A stretch of 33,427 nt of DNA from a bacterium (GTDB taxonomy: Bacteria > Zhuqueibacterota > QNDG01 > JAFGCO01), in NCBI GenBank assembly GCA_016930535.1, contig JAFGGN010000022.1, forward strand, positions 1 through 33,427, in the 5' to 3' direction. The notes beneath the pieces were generated by a model. It saw only the letters and a program-made list of their open reading frames with translations. It did no database searches and had not been told where the DNA came from. The position numbers and the translations under genes are program-made. Position 1 is the first letter of the stretch, and the number at the start of each line of letters is the position of its first letter. Positions 27,024-33,427 of this stretch are shown here, piece after piece.

Positions 27024-27052
27024 TTGACATTTGAAATTTTTTTTAGTATACT
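27024..27052 (+). promoter_or_regulatory. Consensus sigma-70 promoter of the tRNA-Lys genes
   Basis: TTGACA (27024-27029), 17-bp spacer, TATACT (27047-27052), with the tRNA beginning 13 bp later. This is a near-perfect housekeeping promoter and shows that this organism uses -35/-10 sequences of the E. coli type. Confidence 0.88.
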
Positions 27053-27065
27053 GTGAGCCGTTAAT

Positions 27066-27138
27066 GAGGGTGTAGCTCAGCTGGTAGAGCAACGGCCTTT
27101 TAAGCCGTGGGTCCTGGGTTCGAGTCCCAGCACCCTCA
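27066..27138 (+). tRNA. tRNA-Lys(TTT)
   Basis: Cloverleaf with acceptor GAGGGTG/CACCCTC, discriminator A, D arm GCTCAGCTGGTAGAGC, anticodon loop CTTTTAA (TTT) and T arm CTGGGTTCGAGTCCCAG. CCA is not encoded. Confidence 0.95.
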
Positions 27139-27226
27139 CGACACTGATTATCAAAAAAAAATTCCGGCAAAACAGGTCCTTTTTAAATGCCGGACAGGTT
27201 GCAGGTTTTTCGTTCTTTTTATTGTC

Positions 27227-27302
<76 letters not shown>

Positions 27303-27311
27303 ATCATCCCG

Positions 27312-27343
27312 GGGTTTGCATGATTCCATGCAAACCCTTTTTT
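27312..27343 (+). terminator. Strong Rho-independent terminator after the tRNA-Lys pair
   Basis: GGGTTTGCATG (27312-27322) pairs perfectly with CATGCAAACCC (27327-27337) around an ATTC loop, followed by six T. Confidence 0.92.
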
Positions 27344-27475
27344 ATTTCGTAGGGTGGGGCCTGTCCCAATATGAATTTTTCAACAGTTGGTATTATATCT
27401 GCAATCAGACGAATAGCTGTTTGAACATGGTTCGAATGATTTTTAAAGTTAAACTTCTTGATTATGCCTGCCTTA

Positions 27476-27496
27476 TTCCTTACCTTAGGTAAGGAA
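27476..27496 (+). promoter_or_regulatory. Palindromic operator of the vapBC genes
   Basis: Perfect inverted repeat TTCCTTACC / GGTAAGGAA with a TTA centre, ending 17 bp before the vapB start. A possible promoter (TTGATT upstream, TACCTT at 27481-27486) overlaps it. VapBC pairs usually repress their own promoter through the AbrB-type antitoxin. Confidence 0.7.
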
Positions 27497-27513
27497 AACT
27501 AAAGGGAGGTCTC

Positions 27514-27744
27514 ATGATCTCGACAATCACAAGTAAAGGGCAGCTTACGATCCCCAAAAAAGTCAGGCAGAAACTGAAACTGCACTCCGGTGATAAAATA
27601 GAATTTATTCTAGAGGATTCCGGTCATTGTCAGATCGTACCTGTAAAATCACCGCTTTCAAAATTAAAGGGTATTGTTCCAAAGCCAGACAAACCAATCA
27701 GCCTGAAAGCGATCCAGGATGCGATTGAAGGGATTGAACCGTGA
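27514..27744 (+). CDS. vapB: AbrB-type antitoxin
   Basis: The product has 76 residues; AAAGGGAGGT precedes the ATG. Residues 1-46 form a SpoVT/AbrB swapped-hairpin DNA-binding domain (STITSKGQLTIPKKVRQKLKL, SGDKIEFILED). The C-terminal 30 residues (LKGIVPKPDKPISLKAIQDA) would thread over the toxin. It overlaps the toxin gene by 4 bp (GTGA), the classic toxin-antitoxin arrangement. It should bind the palindrome just upstream and neutralise the PIN-domain partner. Confidence 0.9.
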   Translation: MISTITSKGQLTIPKKVRQKLKLHSGDKIEFILEDSGHCQIVPVKSPLSKLKGIVPKPDKPISLKAIQDAIEGIEP

Positions 27745-28154
27745 TCGGTATCGATACCAGCATCATGATCCGGTATATCGTACAGGATGACCCGGACCAA
27801 TCCCGATTGGCCACAAAATTTTTGGAATCCAGACTGAGCCGGACTTCCCCGGGTTTTCTGAGTATTATCGTTATGTGTGAAATTTGCTGGGTTCTCAAAC
27901 GGGCCTATAAATATAAAAAATCCATTATCGCCCGCGTGATCAGGCAAATGCTTAATTCAGAGGACCTGATCGTCGAAAATTCAGAATATATATGGGAGGC
28001 TCTTAAGGCCTATGAAAACGGAAACGCAGATTTCTCGGATTATCTGATCGGTTATGGTAATCATCATCAGGGTTGTTCATTAACCGTGACTTTTGATAAG
28101 AACGCGGCTGATGAAGCCCATTTTCGTTTGATTACAGAAAAAAATGTAATTTGA
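27741..28154 (+). CDS. vapC: PIN-domain ribonuclease toxin
   Basis: The product has 137 residues from GTG 27741, with GAAGGGA upstream and a 4-bp overlap with the antitoxin gene. The PIN acidic residues are all present: Asp5 (IGIDTSIMIR), Glu47 (VMCEICWVL), Asp100 (ADFSDYLIG) and Asp119 (TVTFDKNA). VapC toxins are Mg2+-dependent RNases, many of which cut tRNAs or rRNA; the target here is unknown. It lies in an AT-rich stretch just past two tRNA genes, a common location for acquired modules. Confidence 0.9.
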   Translation: MIGIDTSIMIRYIVQDDPDQSRLATKFLESRLSRTSPGFLSIIVMCEICWVLKRAYKYKKSIIARVIRQMLNSEDLIVENSEYIWEALKAYENGNADFSDYLIGYGNHHQGCSLTVTFDKNAADEAHFRLITEKNVI

Positions 28155-28504
28155 AATAAGCATTATAAAGTGCCTCAACAAAGATTCAACGTTACGACTA
28201 TCCGCATCCTATATATTTCAAGAGCATTGTAGACATTATATTTGGGGATTTCGATATGAAATCAGTTAATAGCATCAATCAGGCAATTTTTGAAATCATT
28301 GAACCAGGAGATTTGAAGTTGTAAATTTTAATGAAAAAGATTTTTTTATATGTTTTGCCAAGACTTTAAAACTTAATGAGATTACAGGGATTTTAGAGAT
28401 TTACAATGTCGAGCATTCTCTGACGACGGACAGTTAACAGATTGTCAATTGAATGCAAAGCTGATCATTCTTTACTGGGGCAAGCCCCAACCTGCCCTGA
28501 AAAA
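28155..28504. other. AT-rich gap with apparent gene debris
   Basis: An ATG at 28256 opens a 22-codon frame (MKSVNSINQAIFEII...). Shifting frame near 28315 continues as VNFNEKDFFICFAKTLKL and on to a stop at about 28435. Together they could be one short gene broken by a frameshift, but there is no recognisable family. No other feature is visible. Confidence 0.3.
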
Positions 28505-29197
28505 TCAAAACGATTCCTTCACGATAAACGACTCGAGATCCTTTTTCTCGGGTGTTTCCGGCCATTCGACCGGGATGCCGATGGGCGTGATGCACACACG
28601 CTCGTACTGGTCAGGAATGTTCAGCACCTTTTTTGTCACCGCGTCCGGCACGGAATCCGTATAGAACACGGTGCCGTATCCCAGTGCGCGGGCCGCGATC
28701 ATGAGATTGCCGGCGGCCATGGGACCGTCCCAGTGATTGTAACTGGGCCATCTGGACTTATTGTCCGTCAGAATTGTTACAAATATCGGTGCACTGAAAC
28801 AGCGGTCGTAGTATTCCGTCACCTTGGCCGTGTTTTCCTTGAGTTTTTCCTCTGAAGGATTTTCCCGTTTTTTCATCGATTCGATACTTGCGGCAATGCA
28901 CGCCTCTTTCAGTTTCAATATCACGGCCGGATCACGCGTAACGATGAATTTCCAGGGCTGCTGATTGCCTGCGGTGGCCGCCATACGGGCTGCATCCAGA
29001 ATCATGCGCAAATCCGCTTCGGGTACGGGATCCGGTTTGAAATGCCGGACCGATCTGCGTTTCATGATCGCATCCATGATGGTCAAATCCGATTCGGCTT
29101 CCTGTTTGGACGGCGCACAGGAAAGAACAGCTCCGGCACCCAGCCCCGCAGTCAGCAGACTGCTTTTCAAAAACTCACGGCGTTTGAATTCGGACAT
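28505..29197 (-). CDS. Tat-exported nitroreductase-family lipoprotein
   Basis: The product has 230 residues. ATG 29197 follows AAGGAGCG at about 10 bp; upstream codons to 29275 are not needed. The leader MSEFKRREFLKSSLLTAGLG has a twin-arginine motif and ends in a lipobox with Cys27 (AVLSC). The catalytic part is an FMN nitroreductase: MKRRSVRHFKPDPVPEADLR (FMN phosphate binding, 45-64), AATAGNQQPWKFIVT (73-87), HWDGPMAAGNLMIAARALGYGT (155-176) and ITPIGIPVEW. It probably reduces quinones, nitro compounds or related acceptors at the periplasmic membrane surface; substrate unknown. It is divergent from the zinc-ribbon operon. Confidence 0.9.
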   Translation of the reverse strand: MSEFKRREFLKSSLLTAGLGAGAVLSCAPSKQEAESDLTIMDAIMKRRSVRHFKPDPVPEADLRMILDAARMAATAGNQQPWKFIVTRDPAVILKLKEACIAASIESMKKRENPSEEKLKENTAKVTEYYDRCFSAPIFVTILTDNKSRWPSYNHWDGPMAAGNLMIAARALGYGTVFYTDSVPDAVTKKVLNIPDQYERVCITPIGIPVEWPETPEKKDLESFIVKESF

Positions 29198-29334
29198 AAC
29201 GGCTCGCTCCTTATTTAAATGAGAAGGAAAATTGATATTCATGAATGCAGCGGGTATTTTTCCGATTGACATCATCTTACAGTTTTACTACTTTTGATTA
29301 CGCAAATTTTACGTAAAAGTTCAACGAAAAATCG

Positions 29335-30225
29335 ATGGAACAGGAACAGAAAGACATCTGGCTGCGTATTCAGTGTCCGAAATGCGAAAGCAGATACCGG
29401 ATCGAGCGCAATAAAATTCCGGCCGAGGGCGCCACGGTCCAGTGCAAAAAATGCGGGGCCAGGCTCGTACTGCGGCTGACACCGGCGAAACGGCCCCAGG
29501 GTCCGTCCGGTGCGGAGCCTGCGGCGAAGAACGTCCCCGGTCAAAGGCCGGCTGCCGCACAGCCGGCGGGTCCTGCGGACAACAAATGCCCGAAATGCGG
29601 ATTTTTTCAGCCCAGGGGGGAATTCTGCTACAAATGCGGCACGCGGATGCGGATCATACCGAAAAAACCGAAGCCTCAGGATCCGGACAAATCCGGCGAC
29701 TGGCTGCCCGTGGGTCTCATCCATATCGATATGGGATACAAATCCTCGCTGTTCTTTATGAGCCTGGTAAAACCGGTCATCGAAATAGACAGCGAACAGT
29801 ACGTACGGTCCTGGGGCAGAGAGCAGTTTCAGGTGCCGTCAGGCAGGTACCGCATCACCGTATACGGCCTTCTTGCCGGGAAACGTATTGGTGAGAGCAC
29901 GCAGATCGTCGAGGTTCAAAAAGACGATTATATTCAGCTTCAGTATATGATGGACTCCGCCAATCATGCGGATTTTCTCCTGTTGAAAAAAGAATCCGAT
30001 GCCCCCTGGCGGTCCCTGATACAGCGGTCCGAAATAAAGGAACGCGATCCCATCTATCTCAAACCTTACCCTGTTCTGTTTGCACTGATGATTTTCTATC
30101 CTATCGGCGCGTATTTCCTTTACAAAACCAGACATTTTACATCCATGAACAAATGGATCATCGGTGCTGTCGCCCTGGCAGCATACCTGTACATCATCGC
30201 AAAAACAAATTTCTTTGCTTTTTAA
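29335..30225 (+). CDS. Zinc-ribbon protein with beta-rich middle and two C-terminal TM helices, unknown function
   Basis: The product has 296 residues. The N-terminal MJ0042-type zinc finger has Cys14/17 and Cys37/40 (CPKCESRYRI, CKKCGARL). A Pro/Ala-rich linker (51-82) leads to a second ribbon Cys85/88/98/101 (CPKCGFF, CYKCGTRM). Residues about 120-217 form a beta-rich domain (FQVPSGRYRITVYGLLAGK) resembling small carbohydrate- or peptide-binding sandwiches. Hydrophobic helices at about 244-262 and 274-291 anchor the C-terminus. With no signal peptide, the ribbons are probably cytoplasmic. First gene of a + strand operon; no good Shine-Dalgarno is visible before the ATG. I cannot name a function. 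Confidence 0.8.
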   Translation: MEQEQKDIWLRIQCPKCESRYRIERNKIPAEGATVQCKKCGARLVLRLTPAKRPQGPSGAEPAAKNVPGQRPAAAQPAGPADNKCPKCGFFQPRGEFCYKCGTRMRIIPKKPKPQDPDKSGDWLPVGLIHIDMGYKSSLFFMSLVKPVIEIDSEQYVRSWGREQFQVPSGRYRITVYGLLAGKRIGESTQIVEVQKDDYIQLQYMMDSANHADFLLLKKESDAPWRSLIQRSEIKERDPIYLKPYPVLFALMIFYPIGAYFLYKTRHFTSMNKWIIGAVALAAYLYIIAKTNFFAF

Positions 30226-30246
30226 AACAATACGTCCGGAGGAGCT

Positions 30247-30804
30247 ATGACGCGTATACGAATCCTGTTTCTGTGTGTTTTACTGGGCGCCGCCCTTGCC
30301 GCGGCCCGCGGTCCGGGACCCGAAAAGACATTTCCTCTGGACATGAATATCAGTGCAGGAATCGGTTATCCGCAGATACCGCTCAGCCAGTTCCGTCCGC
30401 CCATCGGTGTGACGGGCAATGTCGGCGTACAGTGGCGCATTGCCGGCAGATGGGCTGTTCATACCTCAGTGAATGCAATGAAAACATTCAGCCTCGGCAC
30501 GGTAACGGGCAACAAAGCCACATTGCGGTACAACCTGCAATGGGCGGGCGGTCATATACTCTACGCCGTAGGCAATGAATATATCAAGACAAATTATGTG
30601 GCGGTCGGCGCCGGCTACTACGCTCTGGACCGTCAGCTGGACCGAAATATCGACAATGTGGACACACCGGGTATCAATCTGGGATTCATCAGTCACACCG
30701 GCGGCCTCAAGGCAAGGACCCAGTTCGAGCTGCGCTGGCATCTCCTGTTCGAACCCGGCGACAATCCCCAGGTACTGACCATGACATTCGGAATCCTGAT
30801 ATGA
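30247..30804 (+). CDS. Exported protein, probable small outer-membrane beta-barrel
   Basis: The product has 185 residues; GGAGGAG precedes the ATG. A signal peptide (residues 1-20, LFLCVLLGAALAAA) is followed by alternating hydrophobic strands: FPLDMNISAGIGYP, IGVTGNVGVQWRIAGRWAVH, ATLRYNLQWAGGHILYAVG, YVAVGAGYYAL and TQFELRWHLLFEPGDNPQVLTMTFGILI, the pattern of an 8-strand barrel. The last strand ends at the C-terminus, as in outer-membrane proteins. No named family recognised. It overlaps the acyltransferase gene by 4 bp (ATGA), implying coupled translation. Confidence 0.75.
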   Translation: MTRIRILFLCVLLGAALAAARGPGPEKTFPLDMNISAGIGYPQIPLSQFRPPIGVTGNVGVQWRIAGRWAVHTSVNAMKTFSLGTVTGNKATLRYNLQWAGGHILYAVGNEYIKTNYVAVGAGYYALDRQLDRNIDNVDTPGINLGFISHTGGLKARTQFELRWHLLFEPGDNPQVLTMTFGILI

Positions 30805-31520
30805 CACAAAAACGCCGTCACCGCCCTCTCAAAAAATGGAGACGACGGATCACCTACTCGGATCCCTTTCTGGAATTCATCACTTCATTTGCGGTATTCT
30901 TTATCAAATGCTATATCAGACTATTAAACATCAGGGTGCACATTCACGATACAACCAGGGCCATTGACACGAACAAACTTCTGGTTGCTTTCTGGCATGG
31001 CCGCCTGCTGCTGCCTATTCCTGTATTCGGTCACTGGCACATGGTCATTCTGACGGATAAAAGCTGGGCAGGAGAAGTGCTGGCCCGTATATTGCGTAAA
31101 TTCGGTCATCTCGTGGTCAGGGGATCCAGCAAGCGCGGCGGTTTTCGCGGCGTACTGGACATGAAGGCCCTGATGCAGAAGGGACACGGCGGTGCGCTGG
31201 CCGTGGACGGACCGCACGGACCGGTTTTCCGCACAAAACCCGGGATCATCTATCTTTCGCAAAAACTGGGTTATCCTCTGGTTCCGCTGACTTTCGGCAC
31301 GGACCGGGCATGGATTCTGAAAAGCACATGGGACCGGTTCGTGCTTCCGAAACCCTTTGCCAGATGCCTGGTGCATATGGGACCGCCCATTCCGGAATCG
31401 ACAGTCAAAGGCGGTCTTCAACCCGAACAGCTGGACCGGATTCTCATGGATTTTACGGCTGCAGCGGATGAAAAAGCAAGGACAAAGAACAAAGATCAAA
31501 GATCAAAGAACAAAAATTAA
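30801..31520 (+). CDS. Lysophospholipid acyltransferase family protein (DUF374)
   Basis: The product has 239 residues; it starts within the preceding stop (ATGA). A hydrophobic segment (FITSFAVFFIKCYIRLL) precedes the DUF374 core: LLVAFWHGRLLLPIPVF, SWAGEVLARILRKFGHLVVRGSSKRGG, GGALAVDGPHGPVFRTKPGIIYLSQKLGYPLVPL. FWHGR supplies the acyltransferase His and DGPHGP the conserved second motif. Relatives transfer acyl chains to glycolipids or lysophospholipids on the inner membrane. The last 13 or so residues (RTKNKDQRSKNKN) are encoded entirely by a CAAAGAAC repeat tract that also supplies the stop, so the tail is probably not functional. Confidence 0.87.
   Translation: MTQKRRHRPLKKWRRRITYSDPFLEFITSFAVFFIKCYIRLLNIRVHIHDTTRAIDTNKLLVAFWHGRLLLPIPVFGHWHMVILTDKSWAGEVLARILRKFGHLVVRGSSKRGGFRGVLDMKALMQKGHGGALAVDGPHGPVFRTKPGIIYLSQKLGYPLVPLTFGTDRAWILKSTWDRFVLPKPFARCLVHMGPPIPESTVKGGLQPEQLDRILMDFTAAADEKARTKNKDQRSKNKN
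31477..31517 (+). repeat. CAAAGAAC heptad tract (C4) overlapping a gene 3' end
   Basis: AAGGACAAAGAACAAAGATC heptads cover the last codons of the DUF374 gene, directly before the methyltransferase start. Same unit and sense orientation as the tracts at 9543, 17112 and 32853. Confidence 0.75.
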
Positions 31521-31521
31521 C

Positions 31522-32208
31522 GTGCAGAGACTGACCAAAAAAGAGAAAGACCGGCGGCAGGGACTCGAAACCAATCTGCATGTCCGGTCATTCGATTCCG
31601 CCCTGTCTCCCGAGGCATTTTCTAAACTGCCGAAGCTTCCGCTGACCGTGGTGCTGGACAATCTGCGCAGCGCATTCAACGTGGGATCAATTATCCGCAC
31701 TGCGGACTGCGTTCGTGCGCAGAAGCTGGTCTTCTGCGGATATACGGCACACCCGCCGCATCAGAAGCTTGAAAAAACCTCACTGGGCGCACTCCCGTAT
31801 ATCCCGTGGAAGCATGAACCCGATATCGTACAGGCGGTGACGGCATTGAAAGCCGCGGGCATCCCCGTGATTGCGCTCGAAACGACCAACCGAAGCCGTC
31901 TGCTATGGGAGGCTGCATTTCCGCTGCCTGCCGCGCTGGTACTGGGCAACGAGGCCCTGGGCATATCACCCGCAGTACTCAGACTGGCCGATGATATCGT
32001 CGAGATCCCCATGATGGGTTTTAAAAATTCGATCAATGTGGCTGCGGCCTTCGCCATCGCTGCGTTCGAAATTCAGAGGCAGCACTGGAATGACCTGCAG
32101 CATGACTGGCATGAGCATAACAAACACGGAGCACATAATGAAACGGATTTGGATTCTCCTCCTTCCGGTTCTGTTCATAACGGGATTGGCCGTGACGGCT
32201 CAGAATGA
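31522..32208 (+). CDS. SpoU/TrmH-family RNA 2'-O-methyltransferase
   Basis: The product has 228 residues from GTG 31522, one base after the acyltransferase stop. An in-frame ATG at 31468 would add residues encoded by repeat sequence and is less likely. The three SPOUT motifs are clear: VVLDNLRSAFNVGSIIRTAD (motif 1, with the catalytic Arg), AALVLGNEALGIS (motif 2) and VEIPMMGFKNSINVAAAFAIAAFE (motif 3). It methylates a ribose 2'-OH in tRNA or rRNA; the target is not predictable. The last 24 codons overlap the pcm gene by 71 bp in another frame. Confidence 0.9.
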   Translation: MQRLTKKEKDRRQGLETNLHVRSFDSALSPEAFSKLPKLPLTVVLDNLRSAFNVGSIIRTADCVRAQKLVFCGYTAHPPHQKLEKTSLGALPYIPWKHEPDIVQAVTALKAAGIPVIALETTNRSRLLWEAAFPLPAALVLGNEALGISPAVLRLADDIVEIPMMGFKNSINVAAAFAIAAFEIQRQHWNDLQHDWHEHNKHGAHNETDLDSPPSGSVHNGIGRDGSE

Positions 32209-32854
32209 ACAGCCCGCGGAACCTCGGTTCCATGATGCGTGCATGCGCATGGTCGACACGCAGATCCGGGCCCGTGGCGTCACGGACAGCCTGGTACTCG
32301 CGGCTATGGAGCGTGTTCCCAGGCATCGTTTCGTACCCAAAAAGTTTATTTCAAGCGCCTATACGGATCAGCCCCTTCCGATCGGTCATGACCAGACCAT
32401 TTCCCAGCCCTATATTGTCGCCTATATGACCGAGGCGCTTCATCTCAAAGGAAACGAAAAAGTGCTTGAAATCGGTACGGGTTCCGGATACCAGGCCGCG
32501 GTACTCGCCGAAATCGTGGATACGGTATATACGATCGAAATCGTGGAATCCCTGTCTTTACAGGCGCAAGAGACACTGCATGCACTGGGATATGATCATG
32601 TGATTGGCCGCACGGGTGACGGATACGCCGGCTGGCCCGAACAGGCCCCGTTTGACGCGATTATCGTCACGGCCGCTCCCGCGGCAATTCCGGAACCCCT
32701 CGTCGATCAGCTGGGTGAAAACGGACGCATGATCGTTCCGGTGGGCACATGGAGCCAGGATCTGATACTCATCACTAAAAAGAATGGAAAACTCGAGCAA
32801 AAGCGGCTGCTTCCCGTGCGGTTCGTTCCAATGACGGGAAAAGCACAGGAATAA
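32138..32854 (+). CDS. pcm: Protein-L-isoaspartate O-methyltransferase, exported
   Basis: The product has 238 residues from ATG 32138, preceded by CGGAG. The usual N-terminus is replaced by a signal peptide, MKRIWILLLPVLFITGLAVTA (1-21). The methyltransferase follows: VTDSLVLAAMERVPRHRFVP (48-67), PLPIGHDQTISQPYIVAYMTEAL (79-101), SAM motif VLEIGTGSGYQAAVLAEI (109-126) and DAIIVTAAP. Pcm repairs isoaspartyl damage in aged proteins with S-adenosylmethionine. Export is odd because SAM is cytosolic; the leader may instead be a membrane anchor or the protein may act before export. Last visible gene of the operon; repeats follow. Confidence 0.92.
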   Translation: MKRIWILLLPVLFITGLAVTAQNEQPAEPRFHDACMRMVDTQIRARGVTDSLVLAAMERVPRHRFVPKKFISSAYTDQPLPIGHDQTISQPYIVAYMTEALHLKGNEKVLEIGTGSGYQAAVLAEIVDTVYTIEIVESLSLQAQETLHALGYDHVIGRTGDGYAGWPEQAPFDAIIVTAAPAAIPEPLVDQLGENGRMIVPVGTWSQDLILITKKNGKLEQKRLLPVRFVPMTGKAQE

Positions 32855-32985
32855 AATTAAAGAAACAAGATTAAAGATTTAAGAAATCTTTGGGTTGGAA
32901 CATGAAACGGAGCTTCGGAGAGGATGAGAAACGGAGAGACGGAGAAAAAGATTTAAGACTAAAGAATAAAGACCAAAGATTGAAA
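32853..32985 (+). repeat. Heptad tracts (C5, C6) flanking a GAAACGG half-element
   Basis: AAAATTAAAGAAACAAGATT begins at the pcm stop. Then comes GAAACGGAGCTTCGGAGAGG with GAGAAACGGAGAGACGGAGA (32903-32949), then a second AAGAATAAAGACCAAAGAT heptad tract to 32985. Confidence 0.65.
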
Positions 32986-33094
32986 AGCCCCGCAGGGGCG
33001 GTATATTTATAGCATTGAAGATTCAACACATAATCTTCGTCCCGTAGGGACGTAATATTTTTAGAAGCCTTAGGGACGAAATATTTGTAGAGAC
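32985..33094 (+). repeat. Cluster of REP-like hairpins with ATATTTnTAG tails
   Basis: Unit 1: GCCCC-GCA-GGGGC (32987-32999) then GGTATATTTATAG. Unit 2: GTCCC-GTA-GGGAC (33039-33051) then GTAATATTTTTAG. Unit 3: a degenerate left arm, then TTAGGGACGAAATATTTGTAG. Between units 1 and 2, GAAGATT/AATCTTC (33017-33038) forms a further 7-bp stem. Confidence 0.65.
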
Positions 33095-33100
33095 CGTTTT

Positions 33101-33290
33101 TCGCCGTCTGCGGTCCCGGTTTTATTTGGAATTTGGTGTTTGTGATTTATTTGTTTTTTGGGATTTATTATTTGGGATTTCCGGCAGTCCAATGTTTACG
33201 GGGGCCAGGTTGGGCGGTCCCATATACCCTTATACTCATAAACCCATATACTGCTTCAATGCGGTCCGCGGTCTCGCCGTCTGCGGTCCG
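33101..33290 (+). repeat. Composite intergenic repeat, copy A4
   Basis: Reads CGCCGTCTGCGGTCC, GTTTGTGATTTATTTG, TTTGGGATTT heptads, GGGCGGTCCCATATACCC, then GCGGTCCGCGGTC: the inverse of copy A1. TCGCCGTCTGCGGTCC occurs exactly at 33101-33116 and 33274-33289, directly flanking the element. Confidence 0.75.
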
Positions 33291-33424
33291 ATTGGGTCTG
33301 TTGGGCCATTGGGTCGTAGAGTCGCCGGGTCTGGGAGTGAAACGGTGAGGTGAGAAACGGAGAGACGGAGAAAAAGGCAATGTCGGTTTTCAGTCTCCGT
33401 TTCACCGCGTCTCCGGTTCTCCGA
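33290..33424 (+). repeat. GGTCATTGGGTC tract (E3) followed by GAAACGGAG hairpin (DH4)
   Basis: Octads ATTGGGTC, GCCATTGGGTCG (33290-33330) lead into GTGAGAAACGGAGAGACGG. Arms GAAACGGAGA (33354-33363) and TCTCCGTTTC (33394-33403) pair perfectly over 10 bp around a 30-nt loop. The inverted counterpart is at 2332-2455. No gene is visible between 32855 and the window end. Confidence 0.7.
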
Positions 33425-33427
33425 CGC

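Noticed and set aside
29298..29316. TTACG...CGTAA inverted repeat between the divergent nitroreductase and zinc-ribbon genes
   Set aside because: The 5-bp arms with a 9-bp centre are too short to separate from chance in AT-rich sequence.

Overview
The window is chromosomal DNA of a moderately GC-rich, Gram-negative-type bacterium. Three secreted proteins end in a PNPFN-type C-terminal sorting domain (type IX secretion style), which points to the Fibrobacterota-Chlorobiota-Bacteroidota (FCB) side of the tree. Many genes nevertheless have clear Shine-Dalgarno sites, and the tRNA-Lys promoter is a textbook TTGACA-17-TATACT sigma-70 promoter, so this is probably not a classical Bacteroidota member. 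A KSB1/Calditrichota-like lineage is my best guess (inference only). No phage, transposase or CRISPR array is visible.

Layout. 1-10 kb: a truncated beta-helix protein with an inserted carbohydrate-binding module, a YcaQ-type DNA glycosylase (-), a secreted arylsulfotransferase-like protein, a NodB-like secreted protein with a small membrane protein, a small exported protein behind a tandem palindromic operator, and KduD. Several of these fit handling of sulfated or acidic polysaccharides. 9.6-15.3 kb (-): an NSS sodium symporter, Lon with Hsp20, an exported superoxide reductase and an orphan response regulator. 15.4-18.0 kb (-): a NapH/NapG-like polyferredoxin membrane protein and a Tat-exported DUF362 protein. 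18.2-26.5 kb (-): an ammonium-assimilation unit, tRNA-Asn, glnN, gltB, gltD. 26.5-28.5 kb: an AT-rich stretch with two tRNA-Lys genes, a strong terminator, a VapBC toxin-antitoxin pair with its own palindromic operator, and apparent gene debris. 28.5-32.9 kb: a Tat lipoprotein nitroreductase (-), then a tight + strand operon of a zinc-ribbon membrane protein, a beta-barrel-like protein, a DUF374 acyltransferase, a SpoU-type RNA methyltransferase and an exported Pcm.

The least conventional signal is in the gaps between genes. Most larger gaps are built from a small set of modular, short-period repeats: CAAATCCCAAAT, TATATGGGTATATGGG, CAAAGAACAAAGA, GAGAAACGGAGAAACGG, GGTCATTGGGTCGTTGGG and GCCCCGCAGGGGC. 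They form composite elements of about 90-165 bp that recur at distant places. Most follow a gene's stop codon in a fixed orientation relative to that gene; some contain long inverted arms, and in two cases they supply the last codons and stop of the gene. This looks like a lineage-specific family of 3'-end or intergenic repeat elements, and it is the best candidate here for something undescribed.
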